Shown: positions 18,763 through 30,432, numbered from the stretch's first letter. The stretch: 64,000 bases of DNA from Albula goreensis (GCA_022829145.1 CM040746.1:21549332-21613331); one strand, 5' to 3'. The notes: a model not told the origin generated them from the sequence alone. Translations and numbers: made by a program.

Positions 18763-21700
18763 AAGTAGCTTTAATCAATATGGTCATTCTGACCATCTGT
18801 TTTATAATCAATTGTGTATTTATTTTACCAATGATCTTTCTCAAATGCTGTCTTAGACGCACCTTATTTTTGTGAAGAATTCTGAGCACTTCTTGTGTGG
18901 TTTGTAGGGGGTTGATCCCTTTTGATTATTTTGATACATGAGAGATTAAATGAACCTAAAATATTGGTTTTAAGTTTAACTTTTCATTGATTTCAGTGCA
19001 CTGGAAGAGAGATAGCTTCAAATCCCAGCTGAGATTTTGATGTTGCCATACCACTCTTGAGAAGTCAAGACCTGTCATTGCTACAGCACATGGTCTGTCA
19101 CGCTGTGGAAAGAATAGCAAAAACCTTTGTCTAAATTGAATTCAAAAAGTAAACAGTTAATATTAAATGTATGTGTCATTCTCTTGCCATTAAATTAAAC
19201 AACGGGCAAAACTCATAGGCAATTGATGACTAAACTGCCCTCTCATCAGGCTGATAGTGTGCTTTCCCTTACACCTGTACTTAAAATAATGCAGACAGAA
19301 AAAGGGGCTGAAGTATTGACTCTAAAGCTACATAGAGGTTCAGTTTCCTGGGGGTGCTCTGTGATTTGCTCTGTGAAATGAACCTGAATTGCTGCATAAA
19401 TATGTTGCTTAAAACATTTACTTCTAAAATTTCTCTGGGCTTGTCAGTTTATATCAGACTGTGGACCATATGTTCACTTCTAAACCAATGTATGTAAAAC
19501 AGTTGTACACTCTCTGCACAAGGACCATACTTGTCAACCATTCAAGTTACATCATTGCAAGATTTCCTTTTGATGCAGGAAGAAATTATTTTCATTTGTG
19601 ACAAGCTTCATCTGTGATGATTAGTGATGATTATTCATCTTACATATACCCATAGTAGGTACAATTCTACGATATGCATTTAAGAGGGACAGGGTGGCTG
19701 TCAGACCCTCTGCAACTATTCCAATCTAATAGTTCCCACTCAAGATTTCTAGTCAAGTGAATGTGGAGCTCCAGCACACACAGGATGATGAAAAAGGTGA
19801 CAGAACATGTCTGTGTAGGTGTACATATGCAAGGAAATTTAAACATACATGGGAGTGTAGGTGCAGAGGTAGACAAAAGTACAGAAACCAAATCAAAAAG
19901 ACTACACATGCAGACAACTGTAGTCTACACATGCACTCCATGCAAATACAGATTTCTAATACAATATGTCCTCGCTTCTAAATGATATTTTAAAAACAAC
20001 AATTTTCAACATTTAAGGCTGTACAACAACATGAGACATAAGAGATGAAGTGAAATATATAACTGGTGTCTGAAGTATAGGCATGCCTGCCTACAGGAAA
20101 AGATGGGCACTTAAAGGAGCTGTAGAGCTTAGTTTAACATTGCCAATAATCAAACCAGCAATAAGTGGAATCTAATTTGATAACAGATTATTTTTTCAGC
20201 TTTCTGAATGCTACCTCTCCTTATTATATCTTGTCATCCCTGGCCTCTTTTGAACCTTTTTGCAAAGCATAGCAATCGAATTAAGTAAACTGGCTACCTA
20301 TTCACATTGTTGGTCATTTGTGTAGCGCTGAGTTCAATAATTCACTACAGTTTGAATTGTATTGATTTTAGATGATCTTGATTTAAGCCCCACTTATTCT
20401 TACATATAGCCAGAAAAAAATGGATATCCATCAGAGCTGGATATGCTATACTCATGTGTGGGTGATGGGACACTCAGGAGGCGGCTAAAACATTGAGGGC
20501 ATGGCTATTGGGAAATATGCCACATATATACATGTGCATAGCACTTGTGAATTCACTTTACATTTGATGCCAACACAAAAAAATTAATTGGAGCAAGGAT
20601 TTTCTCAGTGGTTCCTGTATGAACTCAAAGATCGTTTAGCATGTGTCTTTTTATAATAAAACAGGTCATTTGTGCTTCACGAAATATGTGTTGTCATTAA
20701 ATAAACAGACATGGGGATGTGATATGACAACGTTTCAAGCTGAACACTCACTTCTCATTGAACACTGAAACATCTCACTTTTTACCCTACTGATAGGTCA
20801 GAAGGCTAAATTTTAGCTCAACTTGCTTTTCTGTCTGAGTGATTACATGTGTGTTCATCCTGTGTTGATAGTAAGATTACATCAGCTGGCTTTGAAGATG
20901 AGAGCTTTGGGGTGTACTTTCTGTGAACATGGTGGCTTAAGGACCAAAGGATTGCAACATGTTCTGTCACAAATACACCTTTTCACTTAATATCCCATAA
21001 ACAAAGAAATTATCAAAACAATAATGAAAATTCATAGTCCCTTTGAAATGAACATATTTTGTTTACTTGATAAAGCAAATCTGAGTTATTTGATGCATGG
21101 TTGTCATATTTTCAGTTCTTGTAAAATTAAAATGTTCTTTTAGGTTGGAAAATTGTTTATTTTTCAAGTTTTAGAATGGAGTTCTTCCAAAAAATACCAA
21201 TGAGATACCTGTACCTGACAGGACATATTGTGCAAATTTTTGTTTTTCAGTTAGTGTAGTGACAGCCTCACTCACATGTGTCATCTGGTGGGTTCACAAA
21301 TAATTAAGAACAGTTCAAGCAAAACTAAGATTTTTCAACTGTCATGCAGTTGCCAGAACCCTCACAACCACACCCATATTTCGCATTCCCTCTCTTAACA
21401 TTGGGCCTGGTTTTACTGAAAGTTTGTGTTGGTCAGAATATATAAAAACAGCTGTCAAAATGTCATTTTGCAAACATTGGTTTGTTTGCTCATCATGATG
21501 AATTCACTTTGACTGAAAGTCAGAGCCTGCTTCATACCCCATAAACACCACATACTGTAAAACATACTGGTGAACATGCCCACATTTATGTCAACCAGGT
21601 TTAAGATGGGGATTGAGAGAGAATGTAAGAGAGATATTTCAGACCAAACAAGAATGCTTTCATTGAATAATTGATACCTCACCTTCTCTGAATTCCCTTG

Positions 21701-21823
21701 TACATTCTGGTGGACTAATTTTCAGTTATTTAAAGAATTTTGTTTCATTTTTATTTTGTCTCCTGGGACTGGGACTGTGTAATAAGAATTGTTCATAGTG
21801 TTTATGATCCATAGTTATTATTC

Positions 21824-21857
<34 letters not shown>

Positions 21858-23618
21858 ATAGTGTATCTATGTACATATAATATTTCTTTTGTTTTCAAGA
21901 ATGTTTTTATTGTTCAACTACACAGCTGTATAATTGTGTTAATATTTTAATTAGATACAAATAAAAATGTAAATTACATTAAACTGCTTATTGTTCTCTC
22001 TGCTTGCTCTCTGCTCTCATGAAAATTTTTTAAAACTAAATTATTTTAAATAAATGCTTGTGGAATGAAAATTAAAGCCCATCGCAGGAGTTCAGGCAGA
22101 GACTGCCAATGTTCCAAAAGTGGTATGATTTCACCGGGCGTGAGATGAAACTGCTTCTCACAAATATCCTATCAATTAAGGTACTGAGGGCATCTTAATA
22201 ACACCAGCAAACATGAAAAAACTGTTCAACAGATAGGACAGCTGGGAGAAAAAATGAAACAAAAACATCTAGATGAAAGAAGGTAAGGTGGAGAGGTCCT
22301 CAGACTCCCAGTGGCTGGACTCAGACAATGGGTATTGACCTGTGCAGCAGGCAGGAACCAGAGCCACAGACTGTTCTAATTAGAGCAGGGGGAAGAGTTT
22401 ATGGATTGTTCTCAGTAACCTGATACTCTCTCTGCATTGTGCTGTCTCTCAGATCTTGTGCTAACCAGCATGGACAACCCTGATCACCTCTCCCACCTGC
22501 CCCCTGTACTCCCTTCTGCAAGCTGTTTGCTGAGGTCTCACAACCAAAACAATCCCTGTCCGGTACTCCATATGTTCTGGTCCTCTGCAGACAGGGTGAC
22601 ATGCTTCAACATGGATGGATAATTAAGTCCATTGGACACAGTCTGCTGGATCATTTGGTGCAGGAATCAGACTCCACAGTCATATTTGTCACAAGCAGTC
22701 TGTTCAACAATGATTTTAAAGAATATCAAACCCACAGAGGAGGCTGCCTTTATGGACAGGTCTGCACATCTGCCACCCCAGCGGTCAGCGGCCAACATGT
22801 GTGTCGGCATGTGTGTTCACTCCAAACATGAAAGGCAAAACTGAGAATTATGTCTATAGTTAGGACATTACACCTGACTGAAAGTATGCTCCCTACAGAG
22901 CAGAGAAACATGTGGCATAATTATGAATCTTTCATCTCAGTTGAGCACAGCACAATCACTGATCATCATGCACCTGTCATAAGATAGTATTTGTAGTTTG
23001 TTTTTAGGGAGCAGTAAAATCTACATTTCCATAACACAAGCACAGGAAATGAAACAGAGCTGAATACTGATCAGTTCTTACCTGACTCAGAAAGGATGCT
23101 AGGAAATATTTTGTTTAGTTTTCTATTGGTTTTGAATATTAACCACAATCAAACATTACTGTGTTAAATGTTACATATTATCATTTAAAACAATGTCTGC
23201 CAAGAGCATGGAAGAAAAATGTTCTAGATATGTCACAAACAAACTTACTTGGAAACATCATCTGATACTCATTTAGTTATGTGCTATTTATTTTTTTTTA
23301 ATTCTCAGTATTAAAATATTACTAATATTACTAACATTAGTACAACTATTTTTAATGGTGATAAAAAAATCTGCATTAGATATAATTCTATTTACAGTAA
23401 TGTTCCTTGTGACTCCAACATCAAGACTTGAAATGAGCCCAGAATCATAGAGCAGCCCAGAATAATAGAGCAGCCCAGAATCCCAGCATTCACAAATATA
23501 CATCCTGGGAACATTTGCCATCATTTTTAAATATTCAGAGAATTTGCTGAAAGTCAAACATTTCTTGCTAGTTACATTGTCTATTATAATTCAAATAACT
23601 ATTTTAACAAGGCACACT

Positions 23619-23721
23619 GAAATATTCTCAGTGCTGAACAATACAAGGCATGTGAAATATTCTCAGTGCTGAACAATACAAGGCATGTGAAATATTCTCA
23701 GTGCTGAACAATACAAGGCAT
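23619..23721. repeat. 35-bp tandem repeat, three copies
   Basis: A unit beginning GAAATATTCTCAGTGCTGAA starts at 23619, 23654 and 23689 with a period of 35 bp. The copies are essentially identical until the third runs out near 23721, indicating a recent local expansion. Confidence 0.93.
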
Positions 23722-25312
23722 AAAATATTATGTTTTTTGGCGCCTTGTGTTAGAAGGACCATTTCAAACATCCAGAAGTGAATAAACCTTTCAAAGCAAA
23801 ATGTACTGAAGGTGTTGAGCAGAACTAGGTTGTCATTTGTAAAGGTTCTGTGCTCAGTGTTATGAAGCATGGTTTGGCTAAAGGAACATTATTGATGTTG
23901 TTAAGTAATGTTTATTGTGTGGCAGTCTCTACCAATAAAGTTGAAATGAAAAGTCAAGAAAAGCAAGGCCCTGTTTTCAACAGGCCGTATCACATGAAGA
24001 GATTAATTTTGGTTTTTTAATTACATTCGCCCTCAGCAAGCAAGTTTACACTATGTCAGAATTTAGAAATATATATCCAAATTGCTGTCAGACAACACCC
24101 TGGATTTGCTTGAGTTGTGATGTCATCCGAATATGTGAGTTACAGCAAGAGAAATCCTGTATTCATAACACAACCATCAGAATATGTTTCTGACAATGGC
24201 ATCCTTGCCCTGTGTAATGAAGGAATCTGCTGTAACCCTTATTTACAAAAACATTGCCTGGTATGGGTTTTAGTGTTAACTGTGATTTATTATATTTAAA
24301 ATCAAATGTCATCCCACCCTTTTCCATTTGATGGACTTTCATTCTTTATTCACTTCACATGTCTCTTTATCTCCCCTTCCCTTCTTTTCAGAATATTTTA
24401 TACCCACATTTCCAATCAGAAAATCTGGCTCTTGTTTAGAATCCTTCTGGGGATGGGGAGATATGTTGAGGCAATTACATGTTTTGAGAAGATCCAATTA
24501 ATATAAAATGCTCAATATTATCACACTTTCAATGAGGTGCAGAGACTAATTAGAAGTGCCTTCCATCTTATTATTTAAGAATGGCATTTATTAATACAGG
24601 AACAATAAGTGTTATTTCAACAGGAGTCCAATCCATGTTCCATAACCAACATGAATTGTTGACTGACAGACAGTGATCCCACTTGCCTTACAGAAACTTA
24701 ATTCAAAATGCATAACCCTCCCCCGCTTAACAGAGGGTTACACTATTACAATTTTGTGATATTTCTTAATTCTGACAGACAGACAGACAGAATGCAAACA
24801 TTATGTGCAATGTTCATAATTCATTCATTTACATTACAAGAGGAAAGATGTAGATAAAAGGAATCAGTGTTCATTTCTGAATCTCTTTACAGATTCTATA
24901 GGCTGAAGTCTACTACAAAGTACCAGGGTAACTACATTGCCATTAAAAATATCTACATTTGAAATTCCTAATAAATGATCAGCATAGATGTTTTCCAACT
25001 TCTGACTTCCATTTTGGTAATGTCTCAAAGGATACAAAACAAAATAAACAAATTATTAAGTACCATGTCGATCAAAAATAAAGGCAGGTTATGCTGCTCC
25101 CATTGAGGAAGGATATTGAGACTAAAAGCAATGAACTGTTTTATAAACATTTAATAATGATACAGTTGTTATGTGCTTCTCAGCAGCAATTATTCAAGAT
25201 AAAGCCACTGAAACCACAAACAAATTGGTGGTTGTAGTTACTTATAAATTGCTGACAATGTCAAAAGGAAATTAAGATTTTTTAGAGACGCAATAAATCA
25301 TCTGATTAGAAG

Positions 25313-25711
25313 GGTGGAGCTGGGAATGTTCAGTGTGAGACAGAGGGCCAGAGCTCTCTGTCAGTCAGGAGATTGGAAATGGAGGGAAGTCAAATGATAT
25401 AAATATGACCTCCAGACTCACGGGTTACAGCTAGGCTGCCTAAATTTTTTCCAAGTAATGTTGTGTAACTCCAACATCAATTGAACAACTGGAAGCAACA
25501 CCTCACACCCAACAATATTTTATGTACCAGCTGCAGTTATTCTGAATGATGGTAGGGGGCACTGGTACTACTTAGGAGAAGGGCAAAACTGGGAATGCTC
25601 ACTGGGGGACACATCTGAGGACCTGTGCTCTTTGTCAGTGAGGAGACAAATCTATACACTACAAAAAATATTAATATAATTTACAGACTCATGGTGACAC
25701 TTAGACTGATG
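25313..25711. repeat. Diverged tandem duplication, ~130 bp copies about 270 bp apart
   Basis: Segments at about 25313-25440 and 25582-25711 share an ordered series of matches: TGGGAATGnTCA, then CTCTnTGTCAGT, then a GGAGA word, then CAGACTCA, then a TAGnCTGn-type word. The offset stays at 269-271 bp. The copies are clearly diverged, with indels. They may be two insertions of one short element or an old tandem duplication. No coding sense is visible. Confidence 0.6.
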
Positions 25712-25981
25712 CCCCTGTAGTGTCATATTAGTCCAAGTTTGCCAGTTTGCGAAAGTCCAAATATATCGATATAGACATTCTCTCCAAAGGTTTGCAAACA
25801 CATCAAACAGAGGGCTGTTTCTCTTTGGAGCACATTTTCATTGCCAAGACATTAAACAATAGCATACAGCCAAATCTCCAGCAGTATCAGATAACTCTTT
25901 AAAAAGTCAATGAATTAAAGACATTATTCTATGTAACACAAAACACATGGCTCAATAAAATGTTTTTACACAAGTTCATGT

Positions 25982-26026
25982 ACACACAAACTCACAAACA
26001 CACACATACACACACACATACACACA
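25982..26026. repeat. Interrupted (CA)n microsatellite
   Basis: CA-rich run broken by TACA and AAA interruptions. It is low complexity only. Confidence 0.85.
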
Positions 26027-26557
26027 ATATTATGCTGTCTATATATAATTTGTGTATCAAAAAGATGTACAACACTCTGTAAAAATATTTCTGTGAAATG
26101 TACAGAAATAAATGCAGTTGCCTCAATACTTCATACTTACAAAAAAACATATGAACTTTAAGTTGTGTTCAAAGGTGTAAAAGCATATGAGGGCAGTACT
26201 CAAATTACCAAAACTGATTCTGACAAATCTATGGGCAGTTTTTAAGAGGATTTCTGTTCTCTGAGGAAATCTTTCATGATATGTTTACTGAAAATATACT
26301 TAATCAAGCATGCTTTCATAACTTTACTGAGTAATCAACTCAACCTGTGAGTTCAGTGCTGTGTCCAAATAACCGACAAGCAAAATCAATCAGTGTTTCC
26401 TTAGGAATCAGTCTCCCCTAGTGGATTTCCCAAAGATGAGTCCAAAGACAGAAAGTAACGCAATTTTGAAGTGGCAGTTGGAAACAGCCTATCGATTTCT
26501 CTCTCTGCTTTATGCACAGTTTATATCCTTCTCCTCCACTGGCCAGAACTGGCCTGG

Positions 26558-28990
26558 CTAGACATGAGACTTTGCAGTGCCAGGAGCCCCCATTTTGTCA
26601 TTGGCACCAGAGATCCAGTGGTAGCAGTCCTTTGTGTTCTTGTTGCGCGTCCTTTTTGCAGCGCAGCGGGTGCAGTACACAATTCCCAGCGCCACCATCA
26701 CCACCACAAAGATGCACAGGGGCACCAGGAGTGCAATCAGCAGCCAGCTGCTGTTCTGCTGCTGGCTGCTGTCACTCTCTGGCAGTTGGTTATTGCCAGG
26801 CTCTGGAGTGGGGGGTGTGGGGCTTGTCTCATCTTCAGGGATGATTCCCTCCTCCTCTGCAACAGTGGGTACATCATCCCGAGTTCCAAATCCAGAATGG
26901 GAACTATCCCATGGATGTACCACAATCTCTCCCTGCCTAATGCTTTCTTTTGGAGCTGTTTGTGTCACACTGCGCCAAAAGTTCCATGCACCCCCTCCAG
27001 GTGTTGTGGTGAGTGGAGCTGTAGGGCTAAAAGTGTTCTCTTCCTCAAGCCATTCAGTGGTGGTTGCACTTGATGAAGGTAGGGCAGGCTGACTTGGCTC
27101 CATCAAATCCTCAGGGATCCAGCTTTGTGTAACCTTTTCAAACAGTCTCGGTTCTTCCTGTTCACCTTGCTCTTGTTCCTCTTGTTCTTTTTGCTTTGCC
27201 TGCTCTCGCTGTTCTCTCAGTTCCTCCTGGTTGTCCTGCTCTTCTTGTTCTCCCACCTCCTCCTGATTGCCTTGCTCCTCTTGCTCTTCTAGCTCCTCCC
27301 AATTGTCTTGCTTTTCTTGTTCTCCCATCTCCTCCTCATTGCCCTGCTCCTCTTGCTCTCCTATCTCCTCCTGATGATCCTGCTTTTCCTGTTCTCCCAG
27401 CTCCTCCCAATTGCCCTGCTCCTCTTGTTCTTCTAGCTCTCCCTTATTGTCCTGTCCTTCCAGTTGCACCTGCTCTGCCTGTTTCACCTGTTCTTCCTGT
27501 TTTATCTGATCGATATGCTCCTTTGGAAGCATGTCAGTGAACCATGTCAAGTCAGTGGGCAGCACCTCAAGACTGGGTGGATCAGTTAACCAGTCCAAAG
27601 GTGGGGCCTCTGTTAGCCAGCTATTGTCAGGCATCTGGGGAGGCCAGCCAGCAGAATCAGGGACCTGGGGGAACCAGGAGCTCTCTGGAGGACTGGTGAG
27701 CCATTGGAAGGAAGGGGTGGTGGTGGTAGACTCCTCACTGCTTGGAATGGGCCTGCAGGAGGAGTAGTCCTGTTGCAGCTCATAGCCCTCCCTGCATACA
27801 CACACAAAACCACCATGGTAGTTATCACACATGTGCTCACAGGAACCAGGGATCTGGCACTCATCAATGTCCTGGCAGCGGGTGGGATTCTCAGGGATTG
27901 AGGAGTAGCCAAGGTGGCAATGGCAGGTGAAAGACCCAGGTGTGTTTTCACAGGCCTGCTCACATGGGTTTTCCTGACACTCATCCTTATCCAAGCAGCT
28001 GTGTCCATCAGGCCCCAGCTTGTACCCCTCTGGGCACAGACAACTGTACCTGTCTATGGAGGGAAAGCATTTAAACTGACAAGGGTTATCTTGGCACGGG
28101 TCTACAGCCACACATGTGCGCCTGTCCTCTAGCAGTAGGAAACCACTGTAGCATTCACAGTAATAGTGGTCACTGGCTTCCCTGCAAAGATGGTCACACC
28201 CACCGTTGACTTCCTGGCAATAGGTCTTTGGTGTAGCATCAGTGCACAGGGGGCCGTCTCGGTGCCACGCTGCTCTCCCATCCTCCTTTGAAGCGCACAG
28301 AACTGACTGGTCACCCTTAGTGCCTTCTGGGCAAGACACCGTGGCCACAGAGCCAAAGGGCACGTGGGTCAACAGAGTACTGTCCAAATGGAAGGGGGTG
28401 CTGTAAATCACCGGTTGTGGCCCGCCTTCACTCGGGATAGCTTGGCACATCCCCTTATCGTAAACAAAGCGGCACAGGAAGCCATCTACGGGTAAAGTGC
28501 AGGAGCCGTCCAGCCACTTATAGTTGTCCTGTTGGTCACTGCTGGCTGTGCTGTGGGTCATAACAACACAGCGAGGGGCAGAGCAGGTGCTGGGGGCATC
28601 CTCTCGCAGCCAGTTGGTGTACTGGGTGTCCTGGTCACCCGTCGTCCAGGAGAAGCCTCTAAGTGGACGAGTGGCCGAACACTGCCGAGGCTGCCTCTGG
28701 AGCCCAATCCACACTCGTATCTTGGCTTGGAACCCCCTCCGCTCTGCACCTGAAAGCAGCTCCTCAACCTGCCTGGCCTCCTTCTGGTGCTTGAGTGTAG
28801 CCAGGTTGCCTCCTTGTACCTTACAGCTCCTCCAGGCCTCGAGAAAGGTCTTGCGGTGGAAGTAGATCACAAAGCACCCATCCTCACTGCACACGGCATC
28901 CCGCTCCCGAAGCGCCTGGCCCCAAACACAGGGGGCCCAGAAGGTATACAGGACAGAGAGGAGGGCAAAGAAACATACAATAGAGTCCAT
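26558..28990 (-). CDS. cd248: CD248 / endosialin, group-XIV C-type lectin membrane protein
   Basis: This single-exon gene encodes 810 residues of a type I membrane protein; the family member marks pericytes and stromal fibroblasts and binds matrix. Domains in order are a signal peptide (1 to about 24), C-type lectin domain (about 34-174), sushi-like segment (182-249) and four EGF-like units (258-293, 299-332, 338-372, 378-412). The last two EGF units have calcium-binding DxDEC starts. A Pro/Ser/Thr/Trp-rich stalk follows, then a Glu/Gln-rich repeat block (496-612), more stalk, and a transmembrane helix (about 748-772). The tail carries GIVYCTRC and KDCYHW, close to human CD248 and unlike CD93, thrombomodulin or CLEC14A. 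It ends SHV, a possible PDZ ligand. An in-frame TAA six bases before the ATG, with A at -3 and G at +4, fixes the start. Human CD248 is 757 residues; the repeat block accounts for extra length. The gene is convergent with the receptor at 12510. Confidence 0.95.
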   Translation of the reverse strand: MDSIVCFFALLSVLYTFWAPCVWGQALRERDAVCSEDGCFVIYFHRKTFLEAWRSCKVQGGNLATLKHQKEARQVEELLSGAERRGFQAKIRVWIGLQRQPRQCSATRPLRGFSWTTGDQDTQYTNWLREDAPSTCSAPRCVVMTHSTASSDQQDNYKWLDGSCTLPVDGFLCRFVYDKGMCQAIPSEGGPQPVIYSTPFHLDSTLLTHVPFGSVATVSCPEGTKGDQSVLCASKEDGRAAWHRDGPLCTDATPKTYCQEVNGGCDHLCREASDHYYCECYSGFLLLEDRRTCVAVDPCQDNPCQFKCFPSIDRYSCLCPEGYKLGPDGHSCLDKDECQENPCEQACENTPGSFTCHCHLGYSSIPENPTRCQDIDECQIPGSCEHMCDNYHGGFVCVCREGYELQQDYSSCRPIPSSEESTTTTPSFQWLTSPPESSWFPQVPDSAGWPPQMPDNSWLTEAPPLDWLTDPPSLEVLPTDLTWFTDMLPKEHIDQIKQEEQVKQAEQVQLEGQDNKGELEEQEEQGNWEELGEQEKQDHQEEIGEQEEQGNEEEMGEQEKQDNWEELEEQEEQGNQEEVGEQEEQDNQEELREQREQAKQKEQEEQEQGEQEEPRLFEKVTQSWIPEDLMEPSQPALPSSSATTTEWLEEENTFSPTAPLTTTPGGGAWNFWRSVTQTAPKESIRQGEIVVHPWDSSHSGFGTRDDVPTVAEEEGIIPEDETSPTPPTPEPGNNQLPESDSSQQQNSSWLLIALLVPLCIFVVVMVALGIVYCTRCAAKRTRNKNTKDCYHWISGANDKMGAPGTAKSHV
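27185..27436 (-). repeat. Seven 36-bp repeats inside cd248 encoding a 12-residue Glu/Gln unit
   Basis: Residues 519-602 of the cd248 product form seven 12-residue units. The general form is [L/I/M/V]-[G/E/R]-E-Q-[E/R]-[E/K]-Q-x-x-x-[E/K]-E, with units alternating between QG-N and QD-N/H types. The coding strand is almost pure A/G with some T. The surrounding E/Q-rich block runs from 27155 to 27505. The reading frame stays open throughout. Confidence 0.9.
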
Positions 28991-29038
28991 ATTTTAAAAT
29001 TAGGTGAGATCTCTCCTCACTCTCTCTCTAGTTTCTCC

Positions 29039-29059
29039 AGGAAGGAGTTTCTCCTTCCT
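29039..29059. repeat. Perfect 9-bp hairpin in the cd248 5' leader
   Basis: AGGAAGGAG (29039-29047), a 3-base loop, and CTCCTTCCT (29051-29059). It lies 20-40 bases downstream of the TATA-like box on the cd248 strand, so it falls near the expected transcription start or in the short leader. Confidence 0.75.
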
Positions 29060-29070
29060 GACTTTAATTC

Positions 29071-29079
29071 CTTTTTATA
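29071..29079 (-). promoter_or_regulatory. TATA-like box of cd248
   Basis: The minus strand reads TATAAAAAG from 29079 down to 29071, 81-89 bases before the cd248 ATG. Transcription would start near 29050-29040 and give a leader of about 50-60 bases. Position and match are good; there is no further proof. Confidence 0.55.
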
Positions 29080-29182
29080 AGGTTTGGGTCTTTTCCTTTA
29101 CATGTATGCCTCTCTCTTCCTTCCTCCGTCTTCCTTGTTAATCATGTTCTGTCTCTGAGTTGAGAGCCTGCAGCTTGTCCCC

Positions 29183-29286
29183 CTGAATTTGGAGAGGGAG
29201 GGAGGGAGGAGGGGAGGGAGGGATAAAGGTTTGGAGGGAGGGGAAATGTATGTTTTGGGAACAGGGGGTTGGTTATGCATATTCGT

Positions 29287-29344
<58 letters not shown>
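29183..29344. repeat. Purine-rich tract with (GT)n(GA)n upstream of cd248
   Basis: GGGA/GGAG-rich runs (29183-29240) are followed by about 13 GT units (29285-29310) and about 17 GA units (29311-29344). The tract lies 100-270 bases upstream of the TATA-like box. Polypurine stretches of this kind can adopt non-B structure and may bind GAGA-type factors, but that is inference. Confidence 0.9.
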
Positions 29345-29347
<3 letters not shown>

Positions 29348-30432
29348 GAGTTGGGGGAGTTGTCCTTGTCTGTGTGTCTTTCTTTGTGTGTGCTGGAAGA
29401 TTTTTTCAGTCCGTTTATGGAAATACTTTGGGACTCTGCCACCTATCACCACCCCTTTTGCTAGCACCCCCAAGAAAAATTCAGCCATGAAACCAGATTG
29501 TTTGATTTGTTTCTCCTCTTTCCAGCCAGGAAAAATGTTTCATTTCTCACCCAGCTTTGCCTTCAATCAGGTCTTACATGATCTTTTGCTGTTATCTTTT
29601 TCTTATTCCTTTCATCATTTCACTTCTTTCCTTTGTTGTTCTTTTAGAATGATTTACCATGTTCAATGGCACTCTTATTTATGAATAGGACAACTCACCC
29701 AATTTCAGCCATGACAGTATGATGAAACATGAAACATAAAACAAAACAATCAATTTGGTTCTAAAATCCTATCAAAGGCTCCTATATTGTGATATCTTAT
29801 TATTTTGAGTTGCTGTTGTGAGTTTTGAGGGTAACTATAGATATTAATATGGATATTACTTTTGTCCTCCAATCAAAGCTGTTAAGGGTCTAAATGGTGC
29901 TGCAGTTAAAAAGTTGTCTACAGTGAGACTGATACTAACTGGATAATGATAGCATAATATGTATTAATGTGGAATGTTTTCCATGATGTGATGCCTGGAC
30001 AAAACGTTGAATCATTCTTTATGATGTTTTGGCTCATGCTATATTTCTGTGTGTATGCTCAGGTATGTTTTAAAAGTAACAAAGGAGAGCTGGAGTGTTG
30101 GGCTTTTGTCTCTAGACATGAAAAAGAAAAGCAGTTGGGTCTTTGGCTCACTGCGCTGCTTTGCCAGTAAAGCGGAGGAAGACTCAACATGTGATAGCTG
30201 CTGTGGAGGATACTGAGGTTCCAGGTAGCTCTGTGAACCAGTGCCAGGAACCAGGACAGGCTTCCAGAGGTCTGTCAGCCAGCTCTCAGAGGTTCCTTAG
30301 TGCCCATAATTCCTGTAACAGCCCTTTCCTGGATACAGTCTGCAAATTCGATTGCCCCTTCCATTGCCCCCTTCTCTAGCTTTTTCTTGTACACCATCAG
30401 ATTCTAATGTGCAGTACATTACTGTCCCACAT
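29345..30432. other. Noncoding stretch upstream of cd248
   Basis: No coding exon, RNA gene or mobile element is recognised between the cd248 upstream microsatellite and the large minisatellite. Confidence 0.5.

Larger units (their letters stand above)
14260..26557. other. Noncoding stretch between the receptor and cd248
   Basis: The two genes converge on this stretch, so it holds both 3' ends. No coding exon is recognised. Contents are an A19 run at 16332-16350, a 20-bp hairpin at 18714-18762, (TC)n at 21831-21858, a 35-bp triple repeat at 23619-23721, (CAGA)n at 24773-24790, a diverged duplicated segment at 25313-25711 and an interrupted (CA)n at 25982-26026. Confidence 0.6.

Noticed and set aside
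18401-18856. 151-codon plus-strand frame
   Set aside because: It reads through the perfect hairpin at 18714-18762 and resembles no family. Chance is the simplest explanation.
26471-28865. Several open frames of 60-200 codons on the + strand across cd248
   Set aside because: They are antisense shadows of the cd248 exon, kept open by its composition and repeats. None has a domain or a plausible start context.
26558-28990. CD93, thrombomodulin or CLEC14A as alternative identities
   Set aside because: The transmembrane/tail motif GIVYCTRC with KDCYHW and the EGF number fit CD248. Thrombomodulin and CD93 have more EGF units and different tails.
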